Assembly: GCA_016649785.1 (NCBI GenBank)
Contig: JAENXB010000095.1
Span: forward strand, 1 to 10,099
Source: Flavobacteriaceae bacterium
GTDB taxonomy: Bacteria; Bacteroidota; Bacteroidia; Flavobacteriales; Flavobacteriaceae
Direction: 5' to 3'
Length of the DNA: 10,099 nt
In this document: positions 1 through 5,446 of the stretch, piece after piece
How positions within the stretch are numbered: the first letter of the stretch is position 1
Layout of the letters: each line of letters begins with the position of its first letter
Program-made: the position numbers and the translations under genes
The notes under the pieces: generated by a model
What the model saw: only the letters and a program-made list of their open reading frames with translations
What the model was told of the DNA's origin: nothing
The model's database searches: none

Positions 1-438
1 CTTCCACATAAAACCTTTCAGAAGTATAACTTTTCCAAATATTTTTATTCAGCAGTGGGAAAGGTGAAAAGCGCTTTAGGGCAATCCCTTAAGAAAAAAT
101 CGGCAGATACTTTTTTTACCATAGGTTTCCTCAACGGATTCCTACCCTGCGGATTGCTGTATATTGCCATTTTTGCGTCCCTCGCAGCCGGAAGTGTTTT
201 CAGGAGCAGTTTATATATGATGGTTTTTGGATTGGGAACTGTGCCTTTAATGACAACCAGCATTTATTTTATGTCGTTCCTGAAAGGGAAAACAAGGCAA
301 AAAGTAAGAAGACTTATCCCGGTATTTGTGGTGATCACAGGCTTGCTGTTTATTTTACGGGGAATGGGATTGGGGATCCCTTATGTGTCTCCCAAACCTG
401 TAACCGAACTTGTTTCTTCGGCTATAGAATGTCATTGA
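1..438 (+). CDS. TauE/SafE-family (UreH-like) membrane protein, 3' part
   Basis: The frame is open at the left edge (it begins Leu-Pro-His-Lys), so this is the C-terminal ~145 residues of a longer protein; an apparent GTG start at 55 is internal. Visible are a short loop ending in lysines, then a glycine-rich membrane segment with the family hallmark GFLNGFLPCGLLY, a second segment with MMVFGLGTVPLM, and a third hydrophobic helix near the end, followed by a short tail ending in Cys-His. The NG-LPCGL and FGLGT-P signatures are those of the sulfite exporter TauE/SafE family, including the UreH-like transmembrane group. In many Bacteroidota such a gene closes the cbb3 cytochrome oxidase assembly cluster (after ccoG/ccoH); that neighbourhood is outside the window, so a copper or oxidase-assembly role is only inference. 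It ends at TGA with no convincing terminator behind it. Confidence 0.9.
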   Translation, partial: LPHKTFQKYNFSKYFYSAVGKVKSALGQSLKKKSADTFFTIGFLNGFLPCGLLYIAIFASLAAGSVFRSSLYMMVFGLGTVPLMTTSIYFMSFLKGKTRQKVRRLIPVFVVITGLLFILRGMGLGIPYVSPKPVTELVSSAIECH

Positions 439-486
439 TAAGACCTGAATCTCATCAAATCACTTTTCATTAAAAAAATAAAACCT

Positions 487-520
487 AAAATCTGCGTCTT
501 TTTTCAAAATCCTGCGTCTT
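487..520 (+). promoter_or_regulatory. Tandem CTGCGTCTT element upstream of the Cys-rich peptide gene
   Basis: The 9-mer CTGCGTCTT occurs at 492-500 and again at 512-520, exactly 20 bp apart (about two helical turns), each copy preceded by AAAAT. CGTC is the core of many ECF sigma -10 elements, and the second copy sits 32 bp upstream of the ATG at 551, a plausible promoter distance. No AAC-type -35 element is visible at the usual spacing, so this could instead be a paired operator. A link to the sigZ gene just downstream is inference. Confidence 0.4.
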
Positions 521-550
521 ATAAAAAGAAACCATATAAAGTAAAATACT

Positions 551-655
551 ATGAAAGATACCAAAACCTGTGATTGCAATTGTGAGGCTTGCGCAAAGGT
601 AGATTGTAAAAATTGCACCTGTACAAATTGCACCTGTTCCAATTGTAATTGCTAA
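551..655 (+). CDS. Metallothionein-like cysteine-rich peptide (34 aa)
   Basis: This is a short ATG-to-TAA frame whose product has 11 cysteines in 34 residues, at positions 7, 9, 11, 14, 19, 22, 24, 27, 29, 32 and 34. There are no aromatic residues and almost no large hydrophobic ones. It starts CDCNCEAC and ends in three five-residue units xNCxC (KNCTC, TNCTC, SNCNC), encoded by 15-bp imperfect repeats at 608-652, which suggests growth by tandem duplication. Dense CxC and CxxC spacing is the pattern of metallothioneins, so binding of a soft metal (Cu, Zn, Cd, Ag) in the cytoplasm is the likely role; there is no signal peptide. I do not recognise a named family. A terminator follows directly, and an ECF sigma gene lies downstream. 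No Shine-Dalgarno site is seen, as expected for this phylum. Confidence 0.75.
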   Translation: MKDTKTCDCNCEACAKVDCKNCTCTNCTCSNCNC

Positions 656-659
656 ACTA

Positions 660-694
660 AAAAAGCCTTCGATTATTTAAGTTGAAGGCTTTTT
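660..694 (+). terminator. Rho-independent terminator between peptide gene and sigZ
   Basis: An 11-bp perfect stem (660-670 with 684-694, core GCCTTC/GAAGGC) encloses a 13-nt loop, with an A-run before and a T-run (690-694, then more T after one G) behind it. It begins 5 nt after the peptide stop codon and ends 13 nt before the sigZ ATG, so it should end the peptide transcript and limit read-through into sigZ. Confidence 0.85.
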
Positions 695-707
695 GTATTT
701 TTACATT

Positions 708-1244
708 ATGGAAACCAAAAACTTATGGGATGAATTTTCCAAAGAATTACTGAGGTTTATAACTTCTAAAACCGGCGATGCAGATCTTGCTAAGGATTTG
801 CTGCAGGAGGTATTCATAAAAGTTCATTTAAAAATCCCCCAATTAGATAACAGGCAACAAATAAGGTCCTGGCTCTATACAGTTTCCGGGAACACAGTGA
901 CAGATTATTTTAGAAACAAAATTATAACCACATCATTACCAGAGCTAAAAGAGGAGGAAGAAACCGAATTTTTCCATACTGCTGAGAATTGCCTTATGCC
1001 CTTGATCAATGAATTGCCGGAAAAATATCAGCAAGCCCTTTTGTTAAGTGAAATTTACAATATGAAACAAAAAAATGTTGCTGAAATTTTAGGGATTTCC
1101 ATCTCCGGCGCAAAATCCCGAATACAAAGAGGGCGAAAATTATTGCAGGAAGGCTACATCAATTGTTGTTCATATTCTTTAAATAAACATGGAAAATTGG
1201 TAGGGGAAGCAAAAACAATAACGGAATGCAAGGTTTGCAATTAA
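708..1244 (+). CDS. sigZ: ECF RNA polymerase sigma factor, SigZ type
   Basis: This is a 178-residue sigma-70 family protein with only regions 2 and 4. Region 2 (about 10-70) carries DLLQEVFIKVH and IRSWLYTVSGNTVTDYFR; region 4 (about 100-148) carries LPEKYQQALLLSEIYNMKQKNVAEILGIS with the helix-turn-helix recognition segment SGAKSRIQRGRKLL. After region 4 there is a ~30-residue tail with a Cys pair (153-154) and a CKVC motif (174-177), as in SigZ proteins. Such tails in other ECF groups sense metals or redox state; here that is inference. The ATG at 708 fits the usual METKNLW-type N-terminus; a TTG at 693 lies inside the terminator stem and is unlikely. No anti-sigma gene adjoins it. Only 13 nt separate the terminator from the ATG and no TAnnTTTG box is seen, so expression probably depends on read-through from the upstream gene. 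Confidence 0.9.
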   Translation: METKNLWDEFSKELLRFITSKTGDADLAKDLLQEVFIKVHLKIPQLDNRQQIRSWLYTVSGNTVTDYFRNKIITTSLPELKEEEETEFFHTAENCLMPLINELPEKYQQALLLSEIYNMKQKNVAEILGISISGAKSRIQRGRKLLQEGYINCCSYSLNKHGKLVGEAKTITECKVCN

Positions 1245-1245
1245 A

Positions 1246-2154
1246 CTATTTTGTCCCGCTTACCAGGTACATCAAAGATCCTCCGGCTGCGTGATATTGT
1301 TCCCGTTGAAGAGCGCCCATAACATGATCTGCCCGATTGGCATATTTTTCCTGATATTCAAAATAAAACTGCATAAACTCTTCTCCCGCTGCGCTGAAAA
1401 AATCGATGTCCTTTTGGGTATTGGATTTCCAGGAACTACCGTTCATCCATTGTTTTAAAGTAGCCAGTTGTTCCTCATTGTCGTAAGGAGGATACATCGC
1501 GATGGCTTTATCTGAAAGGCGCACCTCAATATTCCTTAGATCTTCCAGGGCGAACATTCCCGGTAAAAGATCCCCAAGGGAATTGTCACCACGGCCCATA
1601 TTTTTTTTCCCTTTTTCAATTATCAAACGATATTTGATGTGATCCAGGGTTTCTTCAATTGAATCGTTTTTTGTGAGGGATGTTTTTGTAAGACTTTGCA
1701 CAATATTGTTGGGTTCCACACAAAGCAAGGTGCCGCCGCGTTTTAAAACCCTTTTCATTTCATTTATTGCTTTCTGCGGCTCCGGAACATGGATCAATAA
1801 AGTTTGGCAGGTAACAAAATCAAAACTGTTATCCGGAAACGGGAGATTTTGAGCATTTCCTTCACTTAAATTGAAGGAAATGCCCGTTTTGGAAAAGTGT
1901 TCTTTTAATTCTTTATTTTCCGTAAACCACCTCGCGTCACTGTCTACAGCTGTTATTTCGGCATTTTTATCAATAAATGACGCCATGATCCGCGTCCAGT
2001 GGCCGTTACCACAGCCTACATCCAACATGGTTTTATGCCTGCGGAGTTCCAGCCGCTGTGCGGTTAAATCTAAAAAAGCCTGGTTCCACCAAAAATCACG
2101 GTAGTCTCCGAAGAAATTTTCGGAATGGCCATTATTAATTTTTTGATCTTTCAA
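1246..2154 (-). CDS. Class I SAM-dependent methyltransferase
   Basis: The 302-residue protein has a Rossmann-type methyltransferase domain in about residues 25-150: motif I LDVGCGNGHW (44-53), an acidic residue at the end of beta-2 (TAVDSD, D71), the motif II/III region EGNAQNLPFPDNSFD (98-112), and the post-core IHVPEPQKAINEMKRVLKRGG (121-141), all as in UbiE/Methyltransf_11-type enzymes. The C-terminal ~150 residues are mixed helical and would form a substrate or lid domain I cannot assign. The substrate is unknown. The start is TTG at 2154, overlapping the helicase stop codon by 4 bp; it is supported by a Shine-Dalgarno site at 2161-2165, and no ATG nearby gives a better N-terminus. The gene is co-transcribed with the helicase gene and converges on sigZ with one base between stop codons. 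Confidence 0.88.
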   Translation of the reverse strand: MKDQKINNGHSENFFGDYRDFWWNQAFLDLTAQRLELRRHKTMLDVGCGNGHWTRIMASFIDKNAEITAVDSDARWFTENKELKEHFSKTGISFNLSEGNAQNLPFPDNSFDFVTCQTLLIHVPEPQKAINEMKRVLKRGGTLLCVEPNNIVQSLTKTSLTKNDSIEETLDHIKYRLIIEKGKKNMGRGDNSLGDLLPGMFALEDLRNIEVRLSDKAIAMYPPYDNEEQLATLKQWMNGSSWKSNTQKDIDFFSAAGEEFMQFYFEYQEKYANRADHVMGALQREQYHAAGGSLMYLVSGTK

Positions 2155-3404
2155 AAACGTCTCCTGTTTGTTGATTTCGCAGTATTTGGTTTTTTTGAAA
2201 CCGGTTTTTTGCTTTGGTTTCTTGAAGGTCTTCCCTGTTGAGGTTTTTTCTCCGGAATCTCAAAATATTCCATCGGATAGCTGTGGTTCTCTATTACAGG
2301 AATCTTTAGATCCATCAATTTTTGTATGTCTCTTATAAATGTCTTCTCTTCATAATCACTAAAGGAAATCGCTTTCCCGCTTGCACCTGCTCTACCGGTT
2401 CTTCCAATTCGGTGAACGTAAGTTTCCGAAATATTTGGAATTTCATAATTGATCACCAGTGCCAGCTCGTCAATATCAATTCCACGCGCTGCAATATCGG
2501 TTGCGACCAATACACGGGTGGTTTTATCTTTGAAATTTTTCAAGGCTTTTTGACGGGCATTCTGGGTTTTGTTTCCGTGGATTGCTTCCGCTTTAATTCC
2601 ATCCTTTATCAAATCCTTCACTACTTTATTAGCGCCATGCTTCGTCCTGGTAAATACCAAAACCCGATCTGCATCAGATAATTTCAGCAAGTCAGATAAT
2701 AAATTCTTTTTATTGGTTTTATCAATATAATATAACTCTTGCGTAATTAGTTCTGCCGTTGTGGTAACGGGTTTTATTTCCACCTTCAATGGATTAGTGA
2801 GGATGCTGTTGGCCAAAGCCATAATAGAATCCGGCATGGTAGCCGAAAAGAACAAGGTTTGACGTTTTGCAGGAATTTTTTTGATCACCTTTTTTACATC
2901 ATGTACAAAACCCATATCCAGCATCCTGTCGGCTTCATCCAAAGTAAAGATTTCAATTTTGGACAGTGAAATATATCCCTGATCCATTAAATCCAATAGC
3001 CTTCCGGGAGTTGCAACCAGGATATCCACCCCGTTTCTCAATGCCTGTACCTGGGAATGTTGGGGTACTCCACCAAAAATAACCAAATGCTTAAGCCTGC
3101 TGAACCTGCCGTAATCTGACAAACTCTCACCAATTTGAATCGCGAGCTCCCTGGTGGGAGTAAGGATCAGGCTTTTAATGATCGCTTTTTGGTTAAGTGG
3201 TTGTATGTTTTCGTTTAATAATTGTATTGTTGGAATGGAAAAAGCAGCGGTTTTCCCGGTGCCGGTTTGGGCACAGCCCAAAATATCCCTGCCGGCTAAA
3301 ATGGCGGGAATGGATTGTTGTTGTATAGGTGTTGGAGTTTTATATCCTACTTGATGAACTGCCTTTTGTAGGGGTTCAGTTAATTCTAAATCGTTAAATG
3401 TCAT
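2151..3404 (-). CDS. rhlE: DEAD-box ATP-dependent RNA helicase, RhlE type
   Basis: The 417-residue protein contains the full set of DEAD-box motifs: Q-motif GYKTPTPIQQQ (20-30), Walker A AQTGTGKT (45-52), PTREL (83-87), TPGR (132-135), DEAD (156-159), SAT (187-189), VFTRT (250-254), ARGID (306-310) and HRIGRTGR (331-338). A basic, Lys/Arg/Pro/Gln-rich tail (about 385-417) replaces a folded C-terminal domain, as in RhlE proteins. The N-terminus (MTFNDLEL...PLQKAVHQVGY) also matches RhlE. It unwinds RNA duplexes with ATP in ribosome assembly, mRNA turnover or cold adaptation; the exact role here is not shown. It is the first gene of a two-gene operon with the methyltransferase, preceded by a leader of about 85 nt with a 5' hairpin. 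Confidence 0.95.
   Translation of the reverse strand: MTFNDLELTEPLQKAVHQVGYKTPTPIQQQSIPAILAGRDILGCAQTGTGKTAAFSIPTIQLLNENIQPLNQKAIIKSLILTPTRELAIQIGESLSDYGRFSRLKHLVIFGGVPQHSQVQALRNGVDILVATPGRLLDLMDQGYISLSKIEIFTLDEADRMLDMGFVHDVKKVIKKIPAKRQTLFFSATMPDSIMALANSILTNPLKVEIKPVTTTAELITQELYYIDKTNKKNLLSDLLKLSDADRVLVFTRTKHGANKVVKDLIKDGIKAEAIHGNKTQNARQKALKNFKDKTTRVLVATDIAARGIDIDELALVINYEIPNISETYVHRIGRTGRAGASGKAISFSDYEEKTFIRDIQKLMDLKIPVIENHSYPMEYFEIPEKKPQQGRPSRNQSKKPVSKKPNTAKSTNRRRF
2161..2165 (-). promoter_or_regulatory. Shine-Dalgarno site AGGAG deciding a TTG start
   Basis: On the - strand AGGAG is followed after 7 nt by the TTG at 2154. Such a site is uncommon in this phylum and nothing similar precedes the other genes here. 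It lies within the 3' end of the helicase coding sequence and supports the rare start codon and translational coupling through the 4-bp TTGA overlap. Confidence 0.6.
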
Positions 3405-3463
3405 GTATGAGTTATATATGCTGCACCGGGTTTAAAATTTGTGGGCAGACTAATGTGTAACAT

Positions 3464-3488
3464 GTTGCCTTTTGGAGAAGATGGCAAC
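3464..3488 (-). promoter_or_regulatory. Hairpin in the rhlE 5' leader
   Basis: GTTGCC (3464-3469) pairs with GGCAAC (3483-3488) around a 13-nt loop. On the - strand it would sit at the very 5' end of the rhlE mRNA if the -7 box at 3495-3502 is used, about 60 nt before the start codon. Structured leaders are known for cold-induced helicase genes; a regulatory role here is inferred only. Confidence 0.35.
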
Positions 3489-3494
3489 CGGCCG

Positions 3495-3502
3495 CGAAAG
3501 TA
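3495..3502 (-). promoter_or_regulatory. Candidate -7 promoter box for rhlE
   Basis: Read on the - strand this is TACTTTCG, which matches TAnnTTTG at all but one base and is followed by a GC-rich start region, as is common in flavobacterial promoters. No TTTG is seen about 19 bp upstream, so the -33 element is weak or absent. It predicts a leader of about 85 nt. Confidence 0.35.
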
Positions 3503-3610
3503 GTGCTTAATTTTTTAATAATCCCTATTGAGTCTTAATAAACAAATGTTAAAGAATATTTGAAACTTTAAATCGGGTTTAATTGAAACGGAATAATTTT
3601 TGAATCGTGT

Positions 3611-3632
3611 AATTTTAGTTAAATTTTAGTCA
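3611..3632 (+). repeat. 11-bp tandem repeat upstream of the DUF1328-like gene
   Basis: Two adjoining 11-bp copies, AATTTTAGTTA (3611-3621) and AATTTTAGTCA (3622-3632), differ at one base. They lie 40 bp upstream of the -7 box at 3672, one helical turn apart, so they could be regulator sites. The surrounding DNA (3405-3610) otherwise holds only the rhlE leader and AT-rich sequence. Confidence 0.45.
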
Positions 3633-3658
3633 ATTGTAATTTTTTTAATAAACGTTCG

Positions 3659-3679
3659 ACTACCCAGTAGTTAAATTTG
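3659..3679 (+). promoter_or_regulatory. Promoter -7 box with adjoining dyad for the DUF1328-like gene
   Basis: TAAATTTG at 3672-3679 is an exact match to the Bacteroidota -7 box TAnnTTTG, 19 nt before the ATG. A short inverted repeat, ACTAC-CCA-GTAGT (3659-3671), abuts the box, where a bound repressor would block transcription. The -33 position holds a T-run rather than TTTG. Confidence 0.5.
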
Positions 3680-3698
3680 ACCAATAATTGAAAAGACA

Positions 3699-3896
3699 AT
3701 GAAAAAGTACACATTAGTTTTCCTGATTGCAACCGCTTTAACAGGCTTAATAGGTTTTGCGGGGTTGACTTTTTATGGAGTTATAGCCGTTAGGGTGTTG
3801 TTCCTTATTTTCGCAGATTTACTTATAGTATCTGTAATCGCTCATATAATTTGTTCTGATACAAGTTCAATGAGATTGAAAAGAGTTAAAAAATAA
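3699..3896 (+). CDS. Small membrane protein, DUF1328-like
   Basis: The 65-residue protein has two hydrophobic helices, about residues 4-27 and 30-51, and a basic tail ending RLKRVKK. The order LVFLIATALTGLIGFAGL followed by LFLIFADLLIVSVI resembles the DUF1328 pattern (a helix ending in GLLGFGG, then LFFIFLVLFV), small inner-membrane proteins often linked to stress; the exact function of that family is unknown. The tail after residue 51, with a Cys (position 52), is longer than the usual core. It is a single-gene unit: its own promoter box lies 19 nt upstream and its own terminator starts about 30 nt after the stop. The family call is by pattern only and moderately sure. Confidence 0.7.
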   Translation: MKKYTLVFLIATALTGLIGFAGLTFYGVIAVRVLFLIFADLLIVSVIAHIICSDTSSMRLKRVKK

Positions 3897-3926
3897 TTCC
3901 AAATATCAAATTTAAGAGACGAAATT

Positions 3927-3955
3927 AAAGACTTCTATTTCAGGGGTCTTTTTTT
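3927..3955 (+). terminator. Rho-independent terminator after the DUF1328-like gene
   Basis: AAAGAC (3927-3932) pairs with GTCTTT (3946-3951) around a 13-nt loop, and the second arm runs straight into a T-run to 3955. The stem is short and fairly weak but correctly placed and oriented. Confidence 0.6.
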
Positions 3956-3972
3956 ATGTTGTTACAAAACCT

Positions 3973-3980
3973 TAATTTTA
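3973..3980 (+). promoter_or_regulatory. Candidate -7 box for the hydrolase-fold gene
   Basis: TAATTTTA matches TAnnTTTG except for the last base and lies 20 nt before the GTG start, giving a short leader. It overlaps no coding sequence. No clear -33 element is seen. Confidence 0.3.
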
Positions 3981-4000
3981 TGCGAATAAAATTGATTTAA

Positions 4001-5446
4001 GTGAAATACATATATTTCTTACTATTAGTTTTCTCATTTCAAATAGTTTTTACCCAGGAAATTTCCCTCAGGAAAGGTGCGGTTACTGATAATCTTTCAG
4101 TAAATGATAGCCTTTCTGAAACCTTTGCCATTTATCTCCCTTCAAATTATTCAAATGAAAAATCCTGGCCGGTTTTTTTTGTATTTGATCCTGAGGGCAG
4201 GGGAAAATCTGTAGTCCAGTTGTTTCGACAGCCTGGCGAAGAGCAAGGGTATCTTATAGTCGCTTCCAATAATATAAATAGTAAAGATTCTTTACTGAAT
4301 AATTTAAAGGTTGGAACAAGGTTAATGTCCCGGGTTTTTAATTTATTTTCTGTCGACAGAAATAGGATCTATACCGCCGGTTTGGCCGAAGGAGCAGAGG
4401 TGGCAAGTGCAATTCCGGCTGTTTACAACAATATTCAGGGGGTCTTAGCGGTTGGGGATATCTGGCTAAATGCTGATCTTTTAAAAAAAGATGAAAATTT
4501 TTCAATTGTAGGATTGGTTGGTACTCGTGATTTCAGGCTTTACAAGATGAAAGAAAATATTCAGTTTTTGAGTAAAACCGGGAATAAGGCAAGCTGGTAT
4601 AAATTTGATGGTACTCACCAATGGCCCGATTCAAATTTAATTTCCCATGCTTTGGGAAATTTCAGCCTCCAGGCCCTGTCTAAAGGTTTAATTCCCCAGG
4701 ATCCTAGCCTGGTGGAAAGTTTATACCGGAAGGAAATTGAAACTGCTGAAGTATTGAGAAGGTCATTACAACTATTTAAATCTTATGAGTTGTTGGACAA
4801 AATGAAAGATAAATATGTGCTGTTTGATAAAAAAGATGATCTTAAAGACAGGCAAAAAAATCTGAGGCATGAAAAGTTTTTTAAAGAACAACGTCGGGAA
4901 TATAGTCGTGCCGCTATAAAAGAAACTGAACTCAAAGAACAATATATTTATTTTTTTAATGAAGATGTCCTTACCTCAAATTTTGAAAATTTAGGATGGT
5001 GGAGCCAACAAATAAAGGAGTTGCAAGCATTTCAGCAAGGTAAAAATCAGGCAGAAGCTGAAATGGCATACAGGCTGGAAGGACTTTTACAATTCCTGGC
5101 TAAAACCACTTTTCAGAAATTAAATGAAGCAAAAGCTCATATAGATAGATTGATATTTACCGCAATTCTTCAAACTATTTTTGACAGGGAAAATCCTGAA
5201 GGCTATAGATCAATTATATCTTTAAGTGCCGGCGATGGTGATTATGAAACGGCTTTACTTTACCTGGAAGATTTATTGAAAACGGGGTATAAGGAAATGG
5301 ATCCGTTATACAATATCCCGGGAACCCTGGATTTGAAATTAAGCCCTGAGTATAATGCACTGATCAAAAAATACCTGGGGGAATCAAGATTTTACAATAA
5401 TGAGAACAATTTACTCGTTGATCCGTTCTTTTTTCAGCAAAAATAG
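4001..5446 (+). CDS. Exported alpha/beta-hydrolase-fold protein with degenerate nucleophile motif
   Basis: The 481-residue protein starts at GTG; a TAA stop lies directly before it (3998-4000), so no earlier start exists. Residues 1-19 form a signal peptide (MKYIYFLLLVF...FTQ). Residues about 40-225 look like an esterase-type alpha/beta hydrolase: FAIYLPSNY, PVFFVFDPEGRG, the nucleophile-elbow region IYTAGLAEGAEVAS (123-136), an acid region VGTRDF (D177), and GTHQWP (204-209) with the expected His. The elbow should read GxSxG, but position 129 is Ala (codon GCC), so hydrolysis by the usual Ser is not possible. Residues about 240-465 are helical, with a charged stretch (265-315) and a TPR-like end (YETALLYLEDLLKTGY...). 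It is probably periplasmic or surface-bound, perhaps for binding or regulation. The last 36 bp overlap the convergent MFS gene. Confidence 0.85.
   Translation: MKYIYFLLLVFSFQIVFTQEISLRKGAVTDNLSVNDSLSETFAIYLPSNYSNEKSWPVFFVFDPEGRGKSVVQLFRQPGEEQGYLIVASNNINSKDSLLNNLKVGTRLMSRVFNLFSVDRNRIYTAGLAEGAEVASAIPAVYNNIQGVLAVGDIWLNADLLKKDENFSIVGLVGTRDFRLYKMKENIQFLSKTGNKASWYKFDGTHQWPDSNLISHALGNFSLQALSKGLIPQDPSLVESLYRKEIETAEVLRRSLQLFKSYELLDKMKDKYVLFDKKDDLKDRQKNLRHEKFFKEQRREYSRAAIKETELKEQYIYFFNEDVLTSNFENLGWWSQQIKELQAFQQGKNQAEAEMAYRLEGLLQFLAKTTFQKLNEAKAHIDRLIFTAILQTIFDRENPEGYRSIISLSAGDGDYETALLYLEDLLKTGYKEMDPLYNIPGTLDLKLSPEYNALIKKYLGESRFYNNENNLLVDPFFFQQK

Noticed and set aside
45..263. 72-residue frame on the - strand
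   Set aside because: It is antisense to the TauE/SafE coding sequence and has no recognisable domain.
460..642. 60-residue frame on the - strand opposite the Cys-rich peptide gene
   Set aside because: Its Gln/Val/Phe-rich sequence is the direct complement of the TGC/TGT codon repeats, and the + strand frame has the coherent Cys pattern and terminator.
693..707. TTG start adding five residues to SigZ
   Set aside because: The TTG lies inside the terminator stem and T-run; the ATG at 708 gives the expected N-terminus.
2322..2681. 119-residue + strand frame inside the helicase gene
   Set aside because: It is antisense to the conserved helicase motifs V and VI; composition is odd and no promoter was seen.
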